From Timema cristinae (Eukaryota > Arthropoda > Insecta > Phasmatodea > Timematidae): DNA of 64,000 nucleotides. Below the pieces are notes generated by a model that worked only from the letters and a program-made list of their open reading frames with translations, was not told the origin of the DNA and ran no database searches. Positions 32,478 to 44,769 of the stretch are shown here, in pieces. A program made the translations under genes and the position numbers. The DNA lies in the NCBI GenBank assembly GCA_039000515.1, contig JBCFYV010000012.1, positions 123,224,605 to 123,288,604 on the forward strand, read 5' to 3'. Position 1 is the stretch's first letter; every line of letters begins with the position of its first letter.

Positions 32478-32626
32478 GCACTAACCTGTTCCAAGTGGCG
32501 GCCCACGAGTTTGGACACTCCCTGGGTCTCTCGCACTCTGACGTCAAATCGGCCCTCATGGCGCCCTTTTACCGCGGGTACGAGCCCATCTTCAAGTTGG
32601 ATCAAGACGACGTCCAGGGAATACAG
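32478..32626 (+). CDS. Mmp2: Mmp2 exon: catalytic zinc site and Met-turn
   Basis: Donor ATACAG|GTAGGA follows 32626. Phase 1 in, phase 0 out. Residues 182-231 include [11 protein letters not shown] (His191, Glu192, His195, His201), which is the HExxHxxGxxH metzincin zinc site with intact catalytic Glu, then [11 protein letters not shown] with the Met-turn (Met209), and end [10 protein letters not shown], the conserved close of the MMP catalytic domain. Confidence 0.97.
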
Positions 32627-32639
32627 GTAGGAACACTGG

Positions 32640-33150
32640 CCACAGAGATAGACTACCTGCCATACACGAAACACATTGGAATATTGTGCCGCCATTTTGT
32701 TTCGACATACACTGCTGCTAGCGGTATCATCCATAACTTTAGTAGTAAATCTGACACAATAATAGACTACTCGCCAGATTATTGCCAAACATTGTAATGT
32801 TGAACCGCCATTTTGTTTCGACATACACTGCTGCCTAGCGGTATCATCCATAACTTTTAGTAGTAAATCTGATACACAATGATAGACTACTCGCCAGATT
32901 ATTGCCAAAACATTGGAATGTTGAACCGCCATTTTGTTTCGACATACACTGCTGCCTAGCGGTATAATCCATAACTTTTAGTAGGAATACTAACACACAA
33001 TGATAGACTACCCGCCAGATTATTGCCAAAACATTGGAATGTTGAACCGCCATTTTGTTTCGACATACACTGCTGCTGCCTAGCGGTATCATCCATAACT
33101 TTTAGTAGGAATACTAACACACAATGATAGACTACCCGCCATACATGAGA
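32640..33150. repeat. about 120-bp minisatellite, about 4 copies, abutting an Mmp2 donor
   Basis: Unit contains CCGCCATTTTGTTTCGACAT, ACACTGCTGCCTAGCGGTAT and ATAGACTACTCGCCAGATTA, with starts near 32648, 32761, 32881, 33002 and 33126. It begins about 20 bases after the donor. Each copy carries CCGCCATTTTG, a YY1/Pho-like core. Confidence 0.9.
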
Positions 33151-33419
33151 CACATTGTCTCCGTGGCATTGGAGTATAAAGATGTTATAATTTATTGTTG
33201 TACAGTTTTTATTAGTTTAATTTTAAATTAATTTTATTTAATATCCAATAATTTGAAATAATTATTTATTTAGTAAAGCTAGAAATGTATACAGTTATTT
33301 GTTTGATAAAGTTTAATAAAAGAATCAGGCTATTGGAGATATCCCTGGGTGGGGCGGGGGGAATGGTCTTACATGAGTCCCAGACTCACACCTAGCCCTG
33401 GAGAGTTCTAACAGTCGCC

Positions 33420-33620
33420 GGCCTCGGTTAGATGACGTCACAACATGGAGCTACACAACACTGACGCCAGGAGCGCTCTGGTCGGCCGTCCAAAGCTCGT
33501 GTTCTCCTCGCGTGTTCAGGTCTCCGGGGAGTAAGCAACAGGTTTATAGCGGCCTCGTTGACGTCACGGCCTACGTCACATCTCACACCTCTCTCACGAG
33601 AACTCGAGGAGACAAGGCTT
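33420..33620. promoter_or_regulatory. GC-rich intronic patch with paired CRE octamers
   Basis: TGACGTCA at 33433-33440 and 33559-33566 plus the half-site TACGTCA at 33572 in a GC-rich patch within an AT-rich intron. TGACGTCA is the palindromic CREB/ATF site. An enhancer role is inferred from motif density only. Confidence 0.3.
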
Positions 33621-34173
33621 GATCACACGTGCTCCGAGAACAGAGAGCAGAATATTCTGGAGGGTCGCAGCAATATATGTTGACCCATGATGCTTTGCAA
33701 CACAAACTAGAAACACCTGACTATCAATATATTATGTAATATTCTTTTGAATAAATAGATCTTTTATATTAATACCACAATGGATGTTTTATAATAATTG
33801 TGTGGTGTAGTAAAATAAATTAGAACAAGAACTACAAACACGCTTACCATTTAACAATTAATTTCACAACAATAGACGAGGCTGTATGCTTGTATCTCAC
33901 TTTGTGGGCGCATGTGCACTGACTGAGTCGGTTGGCTTAGATATTTGATTGGATCTCCCAAGTAGATGTTGTCGCGCAGAAAAAAGGGAAGCTGAAGTTA
34001 TCTCAAGTCGTGCCGAGCGGACAACGCCGAAGAGGCTGAAATGTTGTGATTGGTTAAGAGCTCGTCACGTGATTACGTCTCTGTTCTGGCGAACACTAAG
34101 ACTGTTGTTTTTAGCAGTGGGTCTTACTACCCGCTCGAGACCAGATGATCTGGAGGCTGTCCCTCTGTTCCAG

Positions 34174-34351
34174 GCTCTGTACGGCAAAAAGTCCAAGGGA
34201 GGCTCGGATGACCATACCACCTCCTCCACCACGGAGCAGTCGGGAAGGGACGGAGAAGGAGTCAACTCGGAGGAGGACCCCATCCTGTGCAAGGACGGAT
34301 CTGTCGACACCATGTTCAACTCTGCGGAGGGCGTCACCTACGTCTTCAAGG
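34174..34351 (+). CDS. Mmp2: Mmp2 exon: linker and start of hemopexin domain
   Basis: Acceptor CTGTTCCAG ends at 34173; donor CAAGG|GTGAGT follows 34351. Phase 0 in, phase 1 out. Residues 232-290 start ALYGKKSKGG, pass through a Ser/Thr/Glu-rich flexible linker, and reach ILCKDGSVDTMFNSAEG and TYVFKG, the first hemopexin blade. Its Cys should pair with the Cys of WWFGC at the domain end. Confidence 0.93.
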
Positions 34352-34508
34352 GTGAGTCGCACGTTCGATACCGGCGACACCTTATCCTAGCGTTCTATTT
34401 GGAATCGGGCGAGGAACACGCAAACCTACCGTCGGATCTTCGCGGTTGCAGAAGCAATGGTTCTGAATCTTACGGACTCTTTGTGTCCTCGGGATAAATA
34501 GTCTAGAT

Positions 34509-34920
34509 CAGTGTTCCACAAACCTTTTTTAACTTCACGGGACAATTAAAAATGCTAAATATCTCGCAGCATGCCGCCTGGTTTTGGATCCGGCAGCAGA
34601 GAATGGATAACGCACCCAGTCTAACGGTTGGTCAGTAAATCAGAATTTGGAAAGTATTGAGTAATTTTTTGCCTAAATTAACTTTAAACATTTCATTATT
34701 AAAGTTTGAAGTTCTTTTTCTGTTTCCGCTTCTTTTACATTTGGAAACCTTTGGTTCAAACCACTAGTAATTTGGGTAGACGTTAGCTCCCTATAACTTC
34801 CCGCGAAAGATTTTGATTGGTTTTGTCGAAAGTGTATCAGATATTAGTAAGTAAAAGTAAGAAATGCTGATAAATCACGACTGGCTCCCGGAACATCCAG
34901 TTCGCCGTCGCGGAACACTG
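34509..34920. mobile_element. possible short hAT-like element
   Basis: Ends CAGTGTTCC (34509) and GGAACACTG (34912-34920) are perfect 9-bp inverted repeats of hAT form. No 8-bp target duplication was found, so the call is weak. Confidence 0.35.
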
Positions 34921-35479
34921 GTTGTTCATACCCCGATTAGGTCGACAGTTATTGGTGACCACTTGTCGCTCAGGCGAGCTGGATACGGATGATTCGGAGT
35001 TCACTAAAAGTGCCTCACCAGGTGCTAATAACCCCCCCCCTCCGCTATTCTCGTTTGTAAAAACAATGATCTGCTGTCTTTAAGATTGCACGTCAAGCGA
35101 ATACGTCTGATCACGTGGTAGGAATCGTTTCCTCTGTTCAAGGTTAGAGTTAGGAGCTCCCTGTATGACGTCACCTCGCATAGAATTCTGGGTACCCTTA
35201 CGTGACTCTGCATAACATTTGAACTAATTAATGCGCTTGTACCAAAACTTGGTACTGACACCTCAAAGTGCACGTCGATAGGTATTTCCAGGGCTTCGCT
35301 TGGAAATGTGCTTCAAGGGCAGTGGATTGGGCTTCACTGTAGTCAGGAGGTCCCGCGTGCTGATGAGTTATTAACCGTCCAAAGTATTTAACTGATTTCA
35401 TAATAACAGGCCGATACAATACAAAACCAAATAGAGTTGAGATGGAAATATTGGTTTAGTTGAGTTTTATTCCCGTGAT

Positions 35480-35690
35480 TCACGCCTTACTACCCCCACG
35501 GGGCTATCTGCATATTTAGAGATGAGGAAGTTAGAACTCAGAGACAGTGTACCCGCATTTGCGTGGAGAGGAAAAGAGACAGAGAGTAGGGAAAATTTCA
35601 GGGAAATCAAAAACTTCTCTGTACAGTTGACCGGCAAATCAGGCAAGACGATACTAACGCCTTTAGTCGCAGGCTCAACACAAAGTGGGT
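35480..35690 (-). repeat. SINE A copy (degenerate)
   Basis: 'cacgccttactacccccacggggctatctgc', 'gaggaagttagaactcagagacagtgtacccgcatttgcgtgga', 'accggcaaatcaggcaagacgatactaacgcctt'. Confidence 0.75.
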
Positions 35691-35755
35691 TATGGACCGC
35701 AACCATAGTGCACTTCTAATCCGACCAGAGATGTGACGTGTTCTTGTCGTTCCAG

Positions 35756-36034
35756 GGGACAACTACTGGAAGCTGACAGCTGACGGGGTGGCCGCCAACT
35801 ACCCGCGACTCATCACCCGCAGCTGGAAGGGGCTGCCGGGTAATATGGACGCCGCGTTCACCTACAGGAACGGCAAGACGTACTTCTTCAAGGGTGACCA
35901 GTACTGGAGGTACATCGGCAAGAAGATGGACGGGGAATACCCCAAACCCATCTCCGAGGGGTTCACCGGGATCCCCGACAACCTGGACGCGGCGATGGTG
36001 TGGGGTGGGAACGGCAAGATCTACTTCTACAAGG
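35756..36034 (+). CDS. Mmp2: Mmp2 exon: hemopexin blades I-III
   Basis: Acceptor GTTCCAG ends at 35755; donor CAAGG|GTGAGT follows 36034. Phase 1 in and out. Residues 291-383 show the repeated blade pattern: DNYWKLTADG, PRLITRSWKGLPGNMDAAF, KTYFFKGDQYWRY, then PKPISEGFTGIPDNLDAAM and KIYFYKG. The hemopexin propeller steers substrate and inhibitor binding in MMPs. Confidence 0.96.
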
Positions 36035-36930
36035 GTGAGTCGAGGTTTGTCTGAGAGCAGCCCCTGTCCAGTCAGTCAGGATCTTGTCCTATCGGGCGGA
36101 GTTTGTCGCGATCCCTTCCTGGCCCGCGTCACTCTTGTTTGAACTGAGCTGCTATTGACACAGGGCGGGCTGGGACCCCAATCTAATCTGCCGGTGATAT
36201 AATCGGGCCACACCTTCATCAAAGGTTACGTTTTAAATGCCGAATGGCCGTATCAGCTGAAGGATATTCCGTATCGCATAGGAGACGTATTGGTTCTAGA
36301 TAGTCTTGCAGCGGGGTGGAGTCAGGGTCGACAGATTACTAGAACTTGCTCTTGAAGAGCACTCAAGGTCGCTGAGAGAGCTGCCACTGGTGATTTGACA
36401 TGGATGGATCTTTATTAATTCATAACTAATAGCACATAATGCGCAAGAAATTAAAGGTCATTATCTTCAATTATAGCGTTCATAATTGATGCATAATGAC
36501 TAGGGAACATATCACTTGATTACACTTTTTATATATTATCCGTGTAGTTGAGCATTGATGAACCTTGGACATAATAAGCCAATGAGAATGCGAGGAGAGG
36601 CTCTAGCCAATTAAAAGCCATTATACACAACAGGCGGAAAATACCTTGTGTAGCCATACTTAATTTTTACTAACGAACTTATTTGTTTTAGCGTCAATGA
36701 CTACGATTGTAAATATGATTGAAAATAAAAGGGAAATGTTACATTTTCGATTATGTTAGAGAAGTAGAGCTACCAGAATATTAATCAAAATAGTAAAAAT
36801 TAAAATCAGAACCAGTTTTTGCCTTAACGATGAACTGTGCACTGTGCACTATTAGTTTGAGTGTTAGGTATTTGTCACTGGTTTGGTGTTTCGTGTGTCT
36901 TATCTCCTGACCCTGTGTCTTGTCTTTCAG
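36035..36930. other. Mmp2 intron, nothing recognised
   Basis: About 0.9 kb between donor GTGAGT and acceptor TTTCAG. AT-rich at its right side, with no array or element. Confidence 0.7.
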
Positions 36931-37112
36931 GGAGCAAGTTCTGGAGGTTCGACCCCTCTCAGCGACCCCCGGTCAAGAGCACGTACCCCAAACCCATAAG
37001 CAACTGGGAAGGGATCCCCGACAACGTTGACGCGGCGCTGCAGTACACCAACGGCTACACCTACTTCTTCAAGGGCAACGCGTACTACCGCTTCAACGAC
37101 AGGACCTTCGCG
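36931..37112 (+). CDS. Mmp2: Mmp2 exon: hemopexin blades III-IV
   Basis: Acceptor GTCTTTCAG ends at 36930; donor TTCGCG|GTGAGT follows 37112. Phase 1 in, phase 0 out. Residues 384-444 read SKFWRFDPSQRPPVKSTYPK, SNWEGIPDNVDAALQY and YTYFFKGNAYYRFND, ending RTFA. Confidence 0.96.
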
Positions 37113-37120
37113 GTGAGTTG

Positions 37121-38432
37121 GATCCTTCTGTGTGATATATCTAGCTCTTCTGTGTGATATATCTAGCTCTTCTGTGTGATATATCTAGCTCTTCTGTGTG
37201 ATATAGCTAGCTCTTCTGTGTGATATAGCTAGCTCTTCTGTGTGATATATCTAGCTCTTCTGTGTGATATATCTAGCTCTTCTGTGTGATATATCTAGCT
37301 CTTCTGTGTGATATATATAGCTCTTCTGTGTGATATAGATAGCTCTTCTGTGTGATATAGATAGCTCTTCTGTGTGATATATCTAGCTTCTGTGTGATAT
37401 ATCTAGCTCTTCTGTGTGATATATATAGCTCTTCTGTGTGATATATCTAGCTCTTCTGTGTGATATATATAGCTCTTCTGTGTGATATAGATAGCTCTTC
37501 TGTGTGATATAGATAGCTCTTCTGTGTGATATATCTAGCTCTTCTGTGTGATATATCTAGCTCTTCTGTGTGATATATCTAGCTCTTCTGTGTGATATAT
37601 ATAGCTCTTCTGTGTGATATAGATAGCTCTTCTGTGTGATATAGCTAGCTCTTCTGTGTGATATATATAGCTCTTCTGCGTGATATATCTAGCTCTTCTG
37701 TGTGATATATCTAGCTCTTCTGTGTGATATATAGCTAGCTCTTCTGTGTGATATAGATAGCTCTTCTGTGTGACATAGCTAGCTCTTCTGTGTGATATAT
37801 ATAGCTCTTCTGCGTGATATATCTAGCTCTTCTGTGTGATATATCTAGCTCTTCTGTGTGATATAGCTAGCTCTTCTGTGTGATATAGATAGCTCTTCTG
37901 TGTGATATATCTAGCTCTTCTGTGTGATATAGATAGCTCTTCTGTGTGATATATCTAGCTCTTCTGTGTGATATAGCTAGCTCTTCTGTGTGATATAGCT
38001 AGCTCTTCTGTGTGATATAGCTAGCTCTTCTGTGTGATATATCTAGCTCTTCTGTGTGATATATCTAGCTCTTCTGTGTGATATATCTAGCTCTTCTGTG
38101 TGATATATATAGCTCTTCTGTGTGATATAGATAGCTCTTCTGTGTGATATAGCTAGCTCTTCTGTGTGATATATATAGCTCTTCTGCGTGATATATCTAG
38201 CTCTTCTGTGTGATATATCTAGCTCTTCTGTGTGATATAGCTAGCTCTTCTGTGTGATATAGATAGCTCTTCTGTGTGATATAGCTAGCTCTTCTGTGTG
38301 ATATATCTAGCTCTTCTGTGTGATATAGCTAGCTCTTCTGTGTGATATAGCTAGCTCTTCTGTGTGATATAGCTAGCTCTTCTGTGTGATATAGATAGCT
38401 CTTCTGTGTGATATATCTAGCTCTTCTGTATG
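37121..38432. repeat. 22-bp minisatellite, about 59 copies, filling an Mmp2 intron
   Basis: Unit TCTGTGTGATATATCTAGCT plus CT. The variable core is ATATCT, ATAGCT, ATATAT or ATAGAT. It starts about 10 bases after the donor at 37113 and ends about 55 bases before the next exon, so nearly the whole intron is array. Many units resemble a 3' splice site (CTCTTCTGTGTGATATAG). Confidence 0.97.
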
Positions 38433-38488
38433 ATATATAGTTTTATTCTTCTGGAAACTTCTGAATAATAGTATGTGTTTGTCAACAG

Positions 38489-38708
38489 GTGGACACGGCG
38501 GACCCTGCCTTCCCTCGCTCCGCGGGCCACTGGTGGTTCGGATGCACCACTCAGACCTCCGGCACCTACAAGCCCGGTAACCGCCCAGGCTTCAGTTGGT
38601 ACACTCACTCCGGTGAGGACGAAGGAGCCGCGGCTGTCGACAACAACGAACAAAGAGACCGCGCCGACTCGCATGACTCTGACGTGGACGATCTGATATT
38701 AGACGCAG
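38489..38708 (+). CDS. Mmp2: Mmp2 exon: hemopexin end and acidic stalk
   Basis: Acceptor TCAACAG ends at 38488; donor GCAG|GTAGGA follows 38708. Phase 0 in, phase 1 out. Residues 445-517 start VDTADPAFPRSAGHWWFGC, whose Cys closes the propeller disulfide, followed by a hydrophilic, Asp/Glu-rich stalk ending VDDLILDA. The frame stays open past the donor, but joining to 48403 gives a proper C-terminus. Earlier donors in the exon (38577 and 38614, GTAACC and GTGAGG) are alternatives I consider less likely. Confidence 0.88.
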
Positions 38709-38812
38709 GTAGGACGAGCCACGGCGCCGCTGTCTCGAACCCCTACTGGCTGCTTTGCAAACAACACCACCTTCCTCAGGGTCAGAGGAGGCGATATCTG
38801 TTCGGCCCTGTC

Positions 38813-39006
38813 CCTAGGTACCCGGTGTGGGGATAACATACCTCCGATAGTCGCTGGGGGGATCACGTCTCACTACCTAGGTACCCGGTGTGGGGATAAC
38901 ATACCTCCGATAGTCACTGGGGGATCACGTCGTCTCTCTACCTAGGTACCCGGTGTGGGGATAACATACCTCCGATAGTCACAGGGGGGATCACTTCTCC
39001 CCACCT
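38813..39006. repeat. 64-bp tandem repeat, 3 copies
   Basis: Copies begin CCTAGGTACCCGGTGTGGGG at 38813, 38876 and 38941. Lies about 100 bases after the Mmp2 donor at 38709. Confidence 0.9.
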
Positions 39007-39044
39007 TTGGTTTCCTGATGAGAGGATAATGCCTCCACTCGTTG

Positions 39045-40316
39045 TCCACGTCAATCTTCTAGGAGCCTCTCGTTCTTGTCTAGGGAATAACACACATCTC
39101 TGCCAGGTCAATCTTCTAGGAGCCTCTCGTTCTTGTCGAGGGAATAACACACATCTCTGCCAGGTTAATCTTCTAGAAGCCTCTCGTTCTTGTCTAGGGA
39201 ATAACACACATCTCTGCCAGGTCAATCTTCTAGGAGCCTCTCGTTCTTGTCGAGGGAATAACACACATCTCTGTCAGGTTAATCTTCTAGAAGCCTCTCG
39301 TTCTTGTCGAGGGAATAACACACATCTCTGCCACGTTAATCTTCTAGAAGCCTCTCGTTCTTGTCGAGGGAATAACACACATCTCTGCCAGGTTAATCTT
39401 CTAGGAGCCTCTCGTTCTTGTCGAGGGAATAACACACATCTCTGCCAGGTCAATCTTCTAGGAGCCTCTCGTTCTTGTCGAGGGAATAACACACATCTCT
39501 GCCAGGTCAATCTTCTAGGAGCCTCTCGTTCTTGTCGAGGGAATAACACACATCTCTGTCAGGTTAATCTTCTAGAAGCCTCTCGTTCTTGTCGAGGGAA
39601 TAACACACATCTCTGCCAGGTCAATCTTCTAGGAGCCTCTCGTTCTTGTCGAGGGAATAACACACATCTCTGCCAGGTTAATCTTCTAGGAGCCTCTCGT
39701 TCTTGTTGAGGGAATAACACACATCTCTGCCAGGTTAATCTTTTAGGAGCCTCTCGTTCTTGTCGAGGGAATAACACACATCTCTGCCAGGTCAATCTTC
39801 TAGGAGCCTCTCGTTCTTGTCGAGGGAATAACACACATCTCTGCCAGGTTAATCTTCTAGGAGCCTCTCGTTCTTGTCGAGGGAATAACACACATCTCTG
39901 CCAGGTTAATCTTCTAGGGGCCTCTCGTTCTTGTCGAGGGAATAACACACATCTCTGTCAGGTTAATCTTCTAGAAGCCTCTCGTTCTTGTCGAGGGAAT
40001 AACACACATCTCTGCCAGGTTAATCTTCTAGGAGCCTCTCGTTCTTGTTGAGGGAATAACACACATCTCTGCCAGGTTAATCTTTTAGGAGCCTCTCGTT
40101 CTTGTCGAGGGAATAACACACATCTCTGCCAGGTCAATCTTCTAGGAGCCTCTCGTTCTTGTCGAGGGAATAACACACATCTCTGCCAGGTTAATCTTCT
40201 AGGAGCCTCTCGTTCTTGTCGAGGGAATAACACACATCTCTGCCAGGTCAATCTTCTAGGAGCCTCTCGTTCTTGTCGAGGGAATAACACACATCTCTGC
40301 CAGGTCAATTCTCTGT
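39045..40316. repeat. 57-bp minisatellite, about 22 copies
   Basis: Unit CTGCCAGGTTAATCTTCTAG then GAGCCTCTCGTTCTTGTCGA and GGGAATAACACACATCT. Diagnostic variants recur at multiples of 57: the TTGTTGAG plus TTTTAGG pair returns after about 342 bp, and CTGTCAGG at 39271, 39556 and 39955. Long open frames on both strands come from 57 being 19 codons. Confidence 0.97.
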
Positions 40317-40714
40317 GGGTGTCAGGGAATGCCAGAAGTCTGGCTCCAGATCACCCTGGTACAGTTGGTGGGGAGCCCAACTTCTATCAACACCTAAACC
40401 GTCATATCTCAGAGTTTGGGAAAGTGATTGAGTCTTCTGAACTAAACTGAAGGATTTGATGGGAGCAATAAATGGGATCATGGGGCCCTATAGACACCCA
40501 AACTATCAGGCCATAGCTCAATTCAAAACAAGATCTGCGGACAATCTAGATAGTGGCCTGTCTAGGACTTGATGTAGGTAGCAGAGCAGGACTTATCGTG
40601 GAGGGGTTTATGCCCCCAGACATAAGGTCACTTTGGTCCAGTTCCTATAACAAATTGTGAAATATCCCATTGCGGTCATTTTGAAGTCTTGACTGTAGAT
40701 AATTTCGGCATGGA

Positions 40715-40880
40715 TGGTATTACCCGGAGGCCCTATTTAGTACTAAAATCCTACCGTATAGTAGTATTTTTGTAGGATAAAAGGCCTTCCATTGTGGTAG
40801 TAGAAAGTCTGCTTTAGAAGACCTCCACCAAACAAAATACTATTAAAAAGAAGTATTCTGGCACGAAATATGGCCTACCA
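40715..40880. mobile_element. MITE-like element with short terminal inverted repeats
   Basis: Left end GGCCCTATTTAGTACTAAAA and the right end, reverse complemented, GGCCATATTTCGTGCCAGAA, are similar. The interior shares 'tatagtagtattttt' with 6256-6470. Confidence 0.55.
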
Positions 40881-42459
40881 AAACGGGCATCCTTCCAAAG
40901 TCATGTTGTACATCTTACAACTCTCTGCGGTTACCTCCGCACCAAAGGTCGGGAGAAATGGGATCTGGTTATTTTTAAATAGAAACCAATTGAGGTGGTT
41001 AAAGGGCTAATCCGACCCACGTTAGGTGATCATAAGCTATACATCTCTTTGGAAAAATCTCGGTCCTATACCTTGGGAAGGATTTTTCTGAGGACATTTT
41101 TTTGATCTTTCAATGGGTTCATAATTTTAACTCGGCGTAGTAAAGGGATGTTAGTCAAATAGTTAAATATCATACTTTGAGTGTTACTTTGATATAACCA
41201 TCTTTTGGAGGTGACCACAGACAAACACTTTCTCTCTTTTGTCATCAGCTGTTCTGGAACAGATGGGATGCATGCAACGCAAGGGGATAACGCCTTCTTA
41301 ACCTAACTTGCTCTTAATACTGTGTTGTTCTTTGTAAATAGCGCCAGATCGGGGGAGCACTCATTGAATTCTTTCTCTCACTGGTTCACGACCAATATTC
41401 ACATTTTGTTTTGTTTAAAGAGACGGATCGAATTTTATTTTTCTCGAATCCAATTCTAATCTTTACTCTCGAGTCTTTAAAAATGTACCTTACATTTATG
41501 TACAAAAAAAAAAATTAAGAAAATCAACACTTAGCAGTAAATAAGCACCTAGCACGAAATTAATTTTTGATAAAAGTTTCGTTGATATTAAAATTAATAC
41601 TAATTTTAATATTCATTTTCCATTTTTTACGCAATGGAAAGCAAGGGGGAAACCTTTTAAGGAAATTAATTACTATAAATTTTGAGCAATTTTTTTTTTT
41701 TTAAATAAAGAAAGTTTAACTGTCCTGTTGTCTCAGTCATACAAGTGATTCCAACGATTGTTTTAAAGTTAAAAATATTTGATTTGAGATTTAAGATATC
41801 GATCCTTTCGAATATAACTCTTTAATTCAAACCCCATTTCTATAATTTTAATTTTTTTCCTAATAAATGTTTAATAGCCGCAATAATGCGCGGTATTTTT
41901 TCCTAATTCTAATCTGGTGACCTTGAAGACGTGTCTGAAAGAGGGAAATATTCAATGAGTGGGTCAAGACCGAGCATGCTACTGGCCAGGGATGATTCGG
42001 TAACCACCACTAGGGGAACTAAGGAGAACTAGGCACTAACATGGAGCTTAAATAGGAACTAGAACTTGACGATGCTGGAAATGAGGACAGTTGTTCGGAA
42101 CGTTTTGGAACAAGGAAAGGTTGGGAGGACGTTAATGGTTTTGATTCTTCAAACCCGGAAATACAAAACGAGGGTGCCTATGGGTTATTTACCCACGATG
42201 TGTTACCACCCTTCTCTCCAGGCGAATAGCGGTGCTTGCAATAATGAATACTGGTTATAAAGTTTTAATAGCGTGGCATTTTTATTCCGATTTTCAACCG
42301 TTATTTTAAATGTTTAATAAAACAAGTCATATCCCCTAAATATGATTTGTTTCGGTTACGTCCCTGATGGGTGAGAGCACCAAGGCGTCACTCCTAAGCG
42401 CTGGTAACCCCCTCCTTATTGATTGATTCATCAGCCAAGCTATGAGGGCTCTACCAGCT

Positions 42460-42690
42460 CCGGTGGTCAAACTGTCTAGTGCGTTATTCTCGCAATAGAC
42501 TGTACAGACGATGACGGGGGAGTTTGAGGCTAGGATTCCGGTTAGCTATACCGGCGGTGGTTTTCCATTCTTGATCTACGCAAATGTTGGTACACTTCTT
42601 CCAAGTTACAACCTTCATCATCCCTAATGACTACTCTACACATTCGGCGAGTGAGCCAGGGGGTGAGTGTGCAGACGAGGCGCTCGTGTT
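42460..42690 (+). repeat. SINE A copy
   Basis: 'ccggtggtcaaactgtctagtgcgttattctcgcaatagactgtacagacgatgacggg', 'ggctaggattccggtt', 'ctacgcaaatgttggtacacttcttccaa', ending 'ctacacattcgg'. Confidence 0.8.
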
Positions 42691-44769
42691 ATTTGGCCCA
42701 AGTGAGCGCACTCCTCTAGGAAACTGAACTTAACCTAACTCAAATGAAGCCGGATAGCTTGCGGCTTGTCTCGGGACGCCGACATTAGGCCGAACATCCA
42801 GAGAAACATTCCGGTGAGTGGTTAGAGGAATTATAGCACATTAGCGTAGTTAGTAGATAACCGTACAACCCGAGCGGATAATACCGTATCGGTAATTAGT
42901 TGAATTCTACTTTGACCGATAGGTTTCAGGTGCTGAAAGCCTCGCGGCGTCAAATAGGTCGAACAAAAAAACTACACTGAACAAGTTTACAAGAATATGA
43001 CGAGGTTTTTCACAGTTAATTGTATAAACATTTATTTAACTTATATTAGTAAGCGGGAACTTCTTAGTACATTTTCAGTTGTCAGGGAGTTAAGTTGTCA
43101 GGTGTTGTTGAGTGTTAAGCACCACTGGTAGCTGATGAAAAAAAATCCGCAATCAATCGGAATATTTTATAATTTGATTTATAAAATTTTGTTCCCACCT
43201 CAAATTTGAAAAGTAAATAAATTCAATAGTTATATTATTTCTAAACAAAATGTATCCCTTATTGTAAAAAAAGCAACAAAAAACTAGCAAACAATTATAA
43301 TATATTTGTTATGCATACAATCATGAGATATTAGGTTAATCAAAGCTGTTCTTAAGTAAATCAAATTGTGGTTACCGAGTCCTTCAAGGCTCGACTAATG
43401 ACCTAACCTAATGATGACTTGTCTCCATGACTAACCAGACCTAACCAATTGATGATGATCTGTCTGCGCAACTAACACAGGCCTAACCTCGACGCATGAA
43501 GTCTTCTAACCAACGGACAGTGGTTCGGTTCCAGCCCGGCTCTTTCTTCCTCGCTTGAGTCAACTAGAGCTTGTTCGATTATCAGCCGCATCTTAATATC
43601 AGATACAACTTCTGTAAATATTTTATTATCTGAACGATTCGGCTTATAAACGAATGAAGTGTGATCATAAGTATAGTTTAGTTATGTGTTAATCATTAGA
43701 TTAGTTAATTAGTGACATTAATTTGTCTGCATGGCTTGGAATGTCACTTATCTGCATGACGAGTTTCAGAGCATGAGACATGGAACTTTTATATTAGTTG
43801 TGTATATTATTAGTAACCAAGAATTATTAATTGCAATCAAAAACATATTTGAAAAGGCTAGAACTTTATATTTTTATTTAAATAATTTTTGATGATAATC
43901 TATTCAACCCATGGCTATCTTAAATAAAAATACAAATGGTTTACCTTGCACGTTCCATAAAATGGCAAAAATATGACGTCACTCTTAAAAAAATATTAGT
44001 CTTGACTTGTGGATTGTTACCAGGGCAATCAAGTCTTGATGGGACTGTACCAGTTGTTTCCTCCTAACTGGCCCTTTAAATACTATAAACACATTTACTT
44101 ATTGTATTATTGTGTGTGTGGTTGGCCACATAGGTGCTGAATGGGAAGAACATTATACTGGTACAGTTCGTCAAGTCTAGCTTGCCCTGGGAACAACCCA
44201 TGAGTCGGCGCAGGTGTTAAGAATGCGTCAACAACTTTTGAATTGTTTTTAGCATTTTTTTTTGTAATAAAATACTCTAGTTTTTTTTAAAACTAAAAGT
44301 CCATAGTTAAAAAAAAATATTGTCAGGAACTTACCACAAAATTTGCGTTGTTACATAAACAAGTTTAAACACATTTATTGAAGTTTTAGGGTTTCGACAG
44401 AAAAACTTCAATAAAAATGCCACAGTGGTTGATACAACCATGAAAATAACTTAGGTGATTTCTAACAGTATTCTTTTTAGAACTATGAGCCAGAAGTTTC
44501 AGAAATCACAGAAATTTTATCACAAAACATACATAATTTGTTAACTTTAGACTTAGAAACAAAAGTTTTAGACGCAGCCTTAATAAGGGTTTAAATGCCT
44601 GCACAGAGCCCACGAACCGAGTTATTTTCTTGAAAATAGCTTTGGAGCCCGCTTTTAACAAAGTCGAACGAAACTCTTAGAGGAAAAAAAAACACCAGTG
44701 TTAAAATTTCCGCAGCCATAGCGAAAATTCATGATAAGTTTTTTCTAATTTTAAATTTACATTATTTGA

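Noticed and set aside
38938..40308. Frames of 91-226 codons on both strands in the 57-bp array
   Set aside because: Repeat-derived, 57 bp being 19 codons; lies inside an Mmp2 intron.
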